Source: Lachnospiraceae bacterium
GTDB lineage: Bacteria; Bacillota; Clostridia; Lachnospirales; Lachnospiraceae
Assembly (NCBI GenBank): GCA_910574185.1
Contig: CAJSZQ010000036.1
Location: 1 to 38,368 of the forward strand
DNA: 38,368 nucleotides
Direction: 5' to 3'
Shown: positions 32,206 to 38,368 of the stretch, in pieces
How the letters are laid out: every line of letters begins with the position of its first letter
How positions within the stretch are numbered: the stretch's first letter is position 1
Program-made: the position numbers and the translations under genes
The notes under the pieces: model-generated
Told to the model about the DNA's origin: nothing
Seen by the model: the letters and a program-made list of their open reading frames with translations, nothing else
The model's database searches: none

Positions 32206-34755
32206 CTATGCTTCTTTCAAATACTTCTTTAAAAGCATCATAAGTCTGTCTACATCAATTGGTTTCGCAATATGCTCATTCATACCCGACTCTTTGGACC
32301 GCTGAATATCCTCTGAAAATGCATCCGCAGTCATTGCAAAAATCGGAAGTCCGGAATCCGGCCGCTCAAGAGCCCGAATTTCCTTAGACGCTTCATATCC
32401 CATCATAACCGGCATCCGAATATCCATAAGAATTGCATCGTAGGTTCCAGGCTCGGAACTCTTAAACTTCTCCACACAAATCTGACCATTCTCTGCCCAG
32501 TCTACTTCAAATCCCGCCTCCGTAAGAATATCTTCTGCAATTTCCCAATTGAGTTCATTATCTTCTGCAAGAAGAATCCGCATTCCGGTAAATATATGCT
32601 CATTCACCGGCAGCTCTTCTTCTTCCTCTATTTCACCTTCTGCGTACCGACTCAGTCCAAGATAAAGATTGGACTTAAACAGCGGCTTGGAAATAAATCC
32701 ATGAGCGCCTGCTTCTCTCGCTTCTTCCTCTATATCGCTCCAGTCATAGGCAGATATAATTAGAATCGGAACCGCATCTCCTACAATCTTACGAATCTCT
32801 CTGGTGGTCTGAAGACCGTCCATATCCGGCATCTTCCAGTCCAGAAGCACTACATGATAATCATTGCCCTTTCGGTGACGTTCCTTAATCATCTGTACCG
32901 CTTCTCTACCAGTAGTTGTCCAGTCGGGATTTACTCCGATCTTCTTTAATGCGTCCACCGCGCTCAGACACAATTCTTCATTATTATCTACCACCAGCAT
33001 CCGCCATGGCGGAAGAACCATATCCTCCTCCCGAACCGTAGCCCGCTCCAAATCAAGCGTAACATGAAATTCACTGCCCTTTCCCGGTTCGCTCTCAATC
33101 TCAATATAGCCGCCCATCATATCTATAATATATTTCGTAATCGCCATGCCAAGGCCGGTCCCTTCCGTCTTGCTGACAAGACTGGATTCCTCCCTGGAAA
33201 AGGTCTCAAATATCTTTTGTTGAAATTCCTTCGTCATACCGATACCAGTATCTTTTACCCGGAAATGACACCGCACATAACCAGGTCTATCCGGCAGCGG
33301 CTCCTGATTTAGGTAAACGTTCACTCTGCCTCCCTCCGGTGTAAATTTCAAGGCGTTAGACAAAAGATTAATCAAAATCTGATTCAGGCGCACACTGTCA
33401 CAATATACCTCTTCTGTATGAATCTCCTGAATAAATATATCAAAATGCTGATTCTTCTCCCGAATCTGGGGCTGTACTATATTAACCAGACTGTCCATGG
33501 TATCCCTGAGAGAAACAGCATCCATATTCAGCGACAACTTGCCGCTCTCAATCTTAGACATATCCAGAACGTCGTTAATCAATCCCAGAAGATGTTTGCT
33601 CGACAAGGTAATCTTCTTTAAGCAATTCTCCACTCTTGCCGTATCGTTTATGTTCGTCATAGCGATGGCGGTCATCCCCACAATTCCGTTCATCGGCGTA
33701 CGAATATCATGACTCATATTAGACAAAAATTCACTCTTTGCCCGATTAGCATGAACGGCTTCTCTCTCAGCCCTCTCCAGCTTCTTTAACTGTTGCTGGG
33801 ACATTCTGAAATAGAGCATAAAGATAACTCCTACCGCAGCCAAAATCACACCTACGGCCCTTATCATCATCGACTGTCTGTCGTCACTCAACTGAGCAAC
33901 CGCGTCATTTAACGCACCATGAGGCATAACAGATACCAGATACCATTCTGAACCCGGCAGAGGCGAACAATACTGCTGACTAAATTCTCCGTTCGCCTTA
34001 ACCATGGCTGAATATACCTCTTCCTTCGACATAGCCTCCTCCAGTTCTTTTGCATACTCTTCCGGCGTTCTGCCTGCAAACTCTGAAAAAACTTCATTAA
34101 TTCTGGTAAAATAATTATCCCTGTATGCGGTGCCGCTTCGAACCACAAAACTTCCATCCTCACGAATAATGTGCGAATAAGCCACCGCTCCATCCTCGTC
34201 CAGAACAAGGGCCTCCTCAATATATGACATCAGAATACCAGCCACAAGCAATGTGCTCTGTTTCCCATCCTTCATCGGATATTCTACATCCAGCGTCAGA
34301 AGAAAGACTTTATCGCCATCTGGAAAATATCCGCTGGTCACACTCTTATCTTTATTCCGTACAATATCATCGAACTCATCTTCGTCGTACATCTTAATCG
34401 GATCGCCAAGAATCACCTCGCACTCTCCGTCGCTGGAATAAAGAGCAAGATAAGAAAACTTACGCACGCTTGCGCTCAGTTTCAACTCTTCCAACAGTTC
34501 CTCTCCATAGCCGACTGTTTCCGGCGGAGTTCTCTCCACAATCCCTTCAAGCTGCGTCATCTGAAGATTCACAATCGCCACAAACTTTTGCTGAATTTGC
34601 CGGTTCAATTCCGACATATAGATTGTACCCACCTGACTGATTGCCTTCTGGCTCTTCTCGCCCATAACGTCACTCAACCATATAAATACTGTAATACACA
34701 AAGCCACCAGACAAACCAGGCTGGCAAACAAAAATTTCTTCGTTTGTCTAAACAT
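32206..34755 (-). CDS. Hybrid sensor histidine kinase with two receiver domains
   Basis: 849 residues, ATG at 34755 after AAGGGGAG. A first membrane helix (7-28) and a second (about 297-317) flank an extracellular dCache-like sensor. Cytoplasmic parts are HisKA with H349 in FLSNMSHDIRTPMNG, a HATPase domain with N-box NLLSNALKF, DTGIGM and GTGLGMAIT, receiver 1 (585-705, D639 in VVLLDWKMP) and receiver 2 (725-848, D778 in AILMDIRMP). No HPt domain is fused; the separate HPt protein at 29685 is the obvious partner. The signal is probably a small external ligand. Transcription likely starts at the promoter 34840-34868 with a dyad over the start point. Confidence 0.95.
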   Translation of the reverse strand: MFRQTKKFLFASLVCLVALCITVFIWLSDVMGEKSQKAISQVGTIYMSELNRQIQQKFVAIVNLQMTQLEGIVERTPPETVGYGEELLEELKLSASVRKFSYLALYSSDGECEVILGDPIKMYDEDEFDDIVRNKDKSVTSGYFPDGDKVFLLTLDVEYPMKDGKQSTLLVAGILMSYIEEALVLDEDGAVAYSHIIREDGSFVVRSGTAYRDNYFTRINEVFSEFAGRTPEEYAKELEEAMSKEEVYSAMVKANGEFSQQYCSPLPGSEWYLVSVMPHGALNDAVAQLSDDRQSMMIRAVGVILAAVGVIFMLYFRMSQQQLKKLERAEREAVHANRAKSEFLSNMSHDIRTPMNGIVGMTAIAMTNINDTARVENCLKKITLSSKHLLGLINDVLDMSKIESGKLSLNMDAVSLRDTMDSLVNIVQPQIREKNQHFDIFIQEIHTEEVYCDSVRLNQILINLLSNALKFTPEGGRVNVYLNQEPLPDRPGYVRCHFRVKDTGIGMTKEFQQKIFETFSREESSLVSKTEGTGLGMAITKYIIDMMGGYIEIESEPGKGSEFHVTLDLERATVREEDMVLPPWRMLVVDNNEELCLSAVDALKKIGVNPDWTTTGREAVQMIKERHRKGNDYHVVLLDWKMPDMDGLQTTREIRKIVGDAVPILIISAYDWSDIEEEAREAGAHGFISKPLFKSNLYLGLSRYAEGEIEEEEELPVNEHIFTGMRILLAEDNELNWEIAEDILTEAGFEVDWAENGQICVEKFKSSEPGTYDAILMDIRMPVMMGYEASKEIRALERPDSGLPIFAMTADAFSEDIQRSKESGMNEHIAKPIDVDRLMMLLKKYLKEA

Positions 34756-34807
34756 ATATCTTGCTCCCCTTTAAAATTTCAGATAGTACTTCCGTTAAAC
34801 ATTACTA

Positions 34808-34837
34808 AAGCGTGACAATAACAAATATGCCACGCTT
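34808..34837 (-). promoter_or_regulatory. Dyad over the transcription start of the hybrid kinase gene
   Basis: AAGCGTG (34808-34814) and CACGCTT (34831-34837) are perfect inverses 16 bases apart, extendable to 9 of 10. The dyad begins just downstream of the TATAAT, so it overlaps +1 and the first transcribed bases. That is a typical repressor position, or a 5' hairpin. Confidence 0.5.
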
Positions 34838-34839
34838 CT

Positions 34840-34868
34840 ATTATAAACAATCTTTTAATTTAAATCAA
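34840..34868 (-). promoter_or_regulatory. Promoter of the hybrid kinase operon
   Basis: On the minus strand TTGATT (34863-34868) and a perfect TATAAT (34840-34845) are 17 bp apart. Confidence 0.75.
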
Positions 34869-34984
34869 TTCATTTTCAGTATTCTGGGAGAACATCGGGT
34901 CATTTCTTATTTCAACAGACTATAATCCTTGCTTAAAACAAACTGTTTCCCAATTACAAATGACTGCAAACAGTCTGAAAATTA

Positions 34985-35013
34985 TTGTTATCATAATTAT
35001 TTTCCTGTATACT
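34985..35013 (+). promoter_or_regulatory. Promoter of the rpiR-family gene
   Basis: TTGTTA (34985-34990) and TATACT (35008-35013) are 17 bp apart. The 47-bp tandem repeat starts 3 bases after the -10, so the expected start point lies inside its first copy. Confidence 0.6.
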
Positions 35014-35015
35014 AT

Positions 35016-35203
35016 ACCTTGTGAAATGGCCGAATGGCCATAATGGGGTACCCGGAGGGTATACCTTGTGAAACGGCCGAATGGACATAATGGGGTACCC
35101 GGAGGGTATACCTTGTGAAACGGCCGAATGGACATAATGGGGTACCCGGAGGGTATACCTTGTGAAACGGCCGAATGGCCATGATGGGATACCCGAAGGG
35201 TGT
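35016..35203 (+). repeat. 47-bp tandem repeat, four copies, in the rpiR leader
   Basis: The units are 35016-35062, 35063-35109, 35110-35156 and 35157-35203. Units 2 and 3 are identical; 1 differs at a few bases and 4 at several. Units 1 and 4 carry ATGGCC-GAAT-GGCCAT, a 6-bp stem with a tetraloop. At each junction GGTACCC-GGA-GGGTATACC can form another stem. Each unit junction also reads GGAGG, 7 bases, TTG, then TGA: a ribosome site before a start-stop. The period is not a multiple of 3, so it is not a protein repeat. Confidence 0.9.
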
Positions 35204-35237
35204 GAACTGGTGTACTGACATAAGGAGGGAGCACATC

Positions 35238-35951
35238 TTGTTAGAGATTAATATGAACCGCAACATGAATCCGTTAGATTTAGAAATTCACAACCGCATT
35301 GTTGCCGAATGCAAATCAAACAACTCTCTGACTATTACGGAGGCGGCCGGGTTATGTCATTGTTCTCCGTCCAAGATTTCCAAATTTGTCAAAAAACTCG
35401 GATTCAACAGCTACAAGCAATACCGGGATTATCTCTGCGGCAGAAAACTGGAAGCGAAGCCTTTTTCCGATGAGTTTGAGCGTATCAAACATTTTCTAGA
35501 CACATTTGATATATCTGTTGTCGATAAATTTATTGATAAAATCCGCCCCTATAAAAAAATCGTTCTGTTAGGATACGGGCCTTCCAAGTACTGCGCCCAG
35601 TATCTTCAATTTAAGCTGCAGCTTTTTACCAGCCAGGCCATCATCCTGATTGACGACGAGCGTTCGGCTTCGTCTGTAATTGATAAAGAAACTATATTCA
35701 TCATTTTCTCAGCTACCGGCGCCTACAACTCTTTCCGTCGCTTTCAGCAGATTGCCGAAGAAAAAAAGGCACAGTTTCTACTTATCGTGGAAGAGTATAA
35801 CACGTCAATCATTCCCTCTTATGGTGAAATCATTTTTCTGACGGATACCTTCCAGACGCTTTCTTCTGTGCCTTACGAAAAATCACGTATTGTATTTTTT
35901 ATATTTATAGAAGAAATTATCGCCCACATCATCAAAAACAAGGCTGTTTAA
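35238..35951 (+). CDS. RpiR-family transcriptional regulator
   Basis: 237 residues from a TTG at 35238, chosen because TAAGGAGGG lies 8 bases ahead; the upstream ATG at 35175 lies within the tandem repeat, and the next ATG (35253) is too far from the site. The N-terminal helix-turn-helix has LTITEAAGLCHCSPSKISKFVKKLGFNSYKQYRDYL (key part SPSKISKFVKKLGF). The C-terminal SIS domain (about 95-225) has KKIVLLGYGPSKYCAQYLQFKL and a degenerate phosphosugar loop IFIIFSATGAYNSF. RpiR proteins sense phosphosugars. The gene is convergent with BCCT and FGGY-kinase genes, stop codons adjoining with no gap. Confidence 0.88.
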   Translation: MLEINMNRNMNPLDLEIHNRIVAECKSNNSLTITEAAGLCHCSPSKISKFVKKLGFNSYKQYRDYLCGRKLEAKPFSDEFERIKHFLDTFDISVVDKFIDKIRPYKKIVLLGYGPSKYCAQYLQFKLQLFTSQAIILIDDERSASSVIDKETIFIIFSATGAYNSFRRFQQIAEEKKAQFLLIVEEYNTSIIPSYGEIIFLTDTFQTLSSVPYEKSRIVFFIFIEEIIAHIIKNKAV

Positions 35952-37553
35952 CTATTCTTCTGTATCGGCAGGCAGCCTCTTTGATTCCAAAGGACGTCCC
36001 TGCTCATCGTAATCGCCTTTATGAACATCGTATTTTTGCGGATTCACACTAATCTTCCACAAACCGGCAAGCATCAGTATGATAACAAACAGCATTGGGA
36101 AGCCGCCAAGATTGGAAGCTGCCTTTATTCCGTCAATTCCTGCAAAGCTGATTACAATCCATGTCAGCAGTCCGATAGATATACCCCAGCACAGCTTCAG
36201 CCACGCCGGTGATTCCTGATTCTCTACCGTAATCCCCTTCACACATAAGCCGGCCATCGCATTTGTATTTGAATCTGCCGCCGTAACAAATGTGATATAG
36301 ACAATAAACAAATAAAACGGTATTATAATCATTGAGAATGGAAGCTTCTTAAATACTTCATATACCACAGACTCCGTTCCATGCTCCAACAGGCTCGTAT
36401 ACAGCCCTGCCCCATTCATCTCATAATAAATAGACGCAGCAGAAAACAGTCCCATCCACAGCAAACTAAATATCGACGGAATAATAAAGTTACACTTAAT
36501 CGCATCCCGAATCGTATATCCCCGCAGTATTTTTCCTAAGAATACTCCAGATATGGGCGCCCACGCCATCCAAACACACCAGTAAAATACCGGCCAGCTC
36601 TTCGCCCATCCGTCTCCGTCTGCGGCGCCTGTCAAAAGACTAATCTGAAAGAAATCCTGAAAATACGCTCCCAGCGATTCCACCGAAAAGTTCAGCATAA
36701 ACGCCGTAGGTCCGAATATCAGAACAAATACCATCAAAAAGATGTATACCTGCCCGTTCAGTGAAGACAACATCCGAATACCTTTCATGACTCCGGATAT
36801 GCTCGAAATAATAAACGTCGTAACAATAGCAAATATGATAACTCCCCAGGATACAGCCCCACTTTTTATTCCAAATACATTCTGTACTCCTCCAGCCATT
36901 GTCAATGTTCCGGTTCCCAGCGAAGCCGCCATCCCCAAGACCAATGCAAATAAACAGACAACGTCAACCGCGCCTTTATACCGCTCTGCTTTCTCTCCAA
37001 ACACTGCCGCAAAGGCTGACCCAATGGAAAAGGAACGCCTCATATTATAGAACACAAATGCAAACAACACTGTTGCAACTGTATAGATTGCATAAGGCGA
37101 CCATGTCCACTCCAGAAACATTGTTTTCATTGCAAACACAGCCGCTCCTGGACTTCCTGCTTCCACTCCTTCTGAGAGAGCAGGCGCATACAAGTGGTAC
37201 ATTGGTTCTGCACAACCCCAGAATAAAATACCAGAAGCTACCGTTGTACACAAAGTTATCCATGCCAAATCCCGGAATCGCATCATCGGTCTTGCATCTT
37301 TTCCGCCAATTCTCACTTTACCAAGCGGAGAGATATATACAAATATTACCGTTATCAGACAAACCAGAGTCGTAAGGTTAAAAGCCCATCCAAAATTATC
37401 CAGAATAAATCCTGTCGCCAGATTCATTCCATTCAAAAACTGCTCTTCACTCGCCAGGCTCACTCCAACCAATGCAATCAATAAAAGCCATGGCGGAAAA
37501 AATACCCATTTTCTTAAAGGCTGTCGTACCGTTTTTTCAGTTTCATTCGTCAT
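35952..37553 (-). CDS. BCCT-family transporter
   Basis: 533 residues from the ATG at 37553 after GGAG; the longer frame has no ribosome site. About 12 hydrophobic segments follow the LeuT-like BCCT plan, starting KWVFFPPWLLLIALVGVSLA and including GCAEPMYHLYAPA, GMAASLGTGTLTMAGG and the central tryptophan-rich stretch WPVFYWCVWMAWAPISGVFLGKI. The usual arginine-rich loop after it is changed to RGYTIRD. The family imports betaine, carnitine, choline or related ammonium compounds by Na+ or H+ symport, or by exchange. The substrate cannot be told. It lies 44 bases after the kinase fragment on the same strand. Confidence 0.9.
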   Translation of the reverse strand: MTNETEKTVRQPLRKWVFFPPWLLLIALVGVSLASEEQFLNGMNLATGFILDNFGWAFNLTTLVCLITVIFVYISPLGKVRIGGKDARPMMRFRDLAWITLCTTVASGILFWGCAEPMYHLYAPALSEGVEAGSPGAAVFAMKTMFLEWTWSPYAIYTVATVLFAFVFYNMRRSFSIGSAFAAVFGEKAERYKGAVDVVCLFALVLGMAASLGTGTLTMAGGVQNVFGIKSGAVSWGVIIFAIVTTFIISSISGVMKGIRMLSSLNGQVYIFLMVFVLIFGPTAFMLNFSVESLGAYFQDFFQISLLTGAADGDGWAKSWPVFYWCVWMAWAPISGVFLGKILRGYTIRDAIKCNFIIPSIFSLLWMGLFSAASIYYEMNGAGLYTSLLEHGTESVVYEVFKKLPFSMIIIPFYLFIVYITFVTAADSNTNAMAGLCVKGITVENQESPAWLKLCWGISIGLLTWIVISFAGIDGIKAASNLGGFPMLFVIILMLAGLWKISVNPQKYDVHKGDYDEQGRPLESKRLPADTEE

Positions 37554-37597
37554 ATATCTGCTCCACTCCTTCCTTCTTTTCCAGAGCGTACACAAAG

Positions 37598-38260
37598 TCA
37601 GCTATGATAAATTCCATGTATTTCTTTCAGTACTTCATCTGTATAATCTGACATATTCTTATACGCCCGTTCATTTAACTTCCTATAGAGAATTACATTC
37701 TCTTCCTTTGGATAAAATGTATCCTTAACTCTTACCATATTTCTTACCGCGGTTTCATAATCCTCATAGATTCCCAACGCCGTCGCCGTATTAATCGCGG
37801 CCCCTAAGCTTGCTGATTCATTGATTACATTACGCTTTGTCGGCAGATTAAAAATATCCGCAAAAATCTGCATAAACAAATCACTGTTAGAACCTCCTCC
37901 AGAGATTACGATTTCCCGCAGCGGCTTGCCCAGCTCTTCACACATAGCGTCGCAGTTATTCTTCATGGTATAGGCAATTCCCTCCAATATAGAGCGGTAC
38001 ATAAACGCCTCGTTCATATGCGCGCCGAATCCAATCATAATTCCCCGCTTATATGGCTCCCAGGAATTTGCCAGCCAGTCCAGAACCGTCATTAGCCCGT
38101 CGCAGCCTGCCGGAACAGCCTCGCCTTTTTTGTTCAGAAGTTCCTCCGGAGACAGTCCCATCTCTGCCGCCTCCTTGATGAGTCCTTCTCCGAACAAATC
38201 TCTAAACCAGCTTACTGTCCACATGCCCCGCCGGATACCGTAACTCTCATACAGATACAT
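37598..38260 (-). pseudogene. 5'-truncated FGGY-family carbohydrate kinase
   Basis: 220 codons from an ATG at 38260 cover only the C-terminal actin-like domain: GMWTVSWFRDLFG, GAHMNEAFMYRSILEGIAYTMKNN, the ATP-site REIVISGGGSNSDLFMQIFAD and NESASLGAAINTATALGIY. FGGY kinases are about 500 residues; the N-terminal sugar-binding domain is missing. In frame, a TGA stands at 38279-38281, six codons before the ATG, and the remaining bases to the window edge show no kinase sequence in any frame. There is no ribosome site before the ATG. So it is most likely a broken gene, cut by a rearrangement. It is still followed closely by the BCCT gene, suggesting a former kinase-transporter operon. Confidence 0.8.
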
Positions 38261-38368
38261 CCATAACTTTTCGGAATTTCAATGAATGTGATTCTAACTG
38301 AAAATTGACAACTGAATATCGTGCAGGAAAAGAAATTTGAGAAAAATGGACATAAACATTGGACATAG

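Noticed and set aside
35016..35203. Possible CRISPR array from four regular repeats
   Set aside because: The units are directly adjacent without unique spacers, and no cas gene is present; it is a simple tandem repeat.
34920..35266. Minus-strand reading frames rich in Pro/His across the tandem repeat
   Set aside because: They exist only because the repeat lacks stops in some frames; the period (47) is not a multiple of 3, there is no ribosome site, and they overlap the rpiR promoter and start.

Overview
The window looks like chromosomal DNA of a low-to-moderate GC, anaerobic Clostridia, most likely a gut Lachnospiraceae; the genus cannot be fixed from sequence alone. Reasons: AGGAGG-type ribosome sites before nearly every gene, a stand-alone 2[4Fe-4S] ferredoxin, class B sortase, DUF5685/J-domain operon, KtrAB, GdpP-L9-DnaB and S6-SSB-S18 gene orders, and very abundant intergenic hairpin repeats.

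Layout. 1-2230: the end of an IS-like element (transposase tail plus a terminal repeat), a small protein resembling the N-terminus of D-proline reductase PrdA, a convergent orphan sugar-binding lipoprotein, and a 166-bp MITE-like hairpin whose end is identical over 24 bp to the IS end. 2343-3500: a long-hairpin repeat, ferredoxin and an unknown coiled-coil protein. 3498-9842 (minus strand): dnaB, rplI and the c-di-AMP phosphodiesterase gene gdpP, then galE and a sugar nucleotidyltransferase. 9992-12498: argD and an unknown coiled-coil protein. 12732-15238 (minus): rpsR, ssb, rpsF, a DUF951 protein and sortase B. 15502-19755 (plus): zinc-ribbon membrane protein, DUF5685 protein, J-domain protein and topoisomerase III. 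19756-20685: no intact gene; it holds a glycosidase remnant, tRNA-Cys with promoter and terminator, and two repeats. 20686-24949 (minus): LUD-domain protein, PucR/CdaR-type regulator, a 238-bp hairpin, coaBC and a nitroreductase. 25242-29271 (plus): DUF3788 protein, KtrB, KtrA, and a hemerythrin/receiver fusion. 29324-34755 (minus): YjbR-like protein, HPt protein, a REC/HD-GYP/GGDEF protein and a double-receiver hybrid kinase. 35238-38260: an RpiR regulator behind a four-copy 47-bp tandem repeat, meeting a BCCT transporter and a 5'-truncated FGGY kinase.

Two nucleotide-signalling themes stand out. GdpP degrades c-di-AMP, and KtrA belongs to a family that binds c-di-AMP, so potassium uptake may be tied to it. 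The hybrid kinase, HPt protein and REC/HD-GYP/GGDEF protein are laid out as a complete phosphorelay ending in c-di-GMP turnover; beside them is a hemerythrin-REC protein that could add an oxygen or redox input.

The least explained part is the non-coding DNA. At least four hairpin-repeat families sit in the gaps. The main one (four copies) has 34-bp arms with compensatory base changes between copies. Other gaps over 300 bases (2094-2754, 11171-11604, 13884-14251, 22685-23203, 34756-35237) hold repeats, promoters and terminators listed below; apart from those I see nothing in them.
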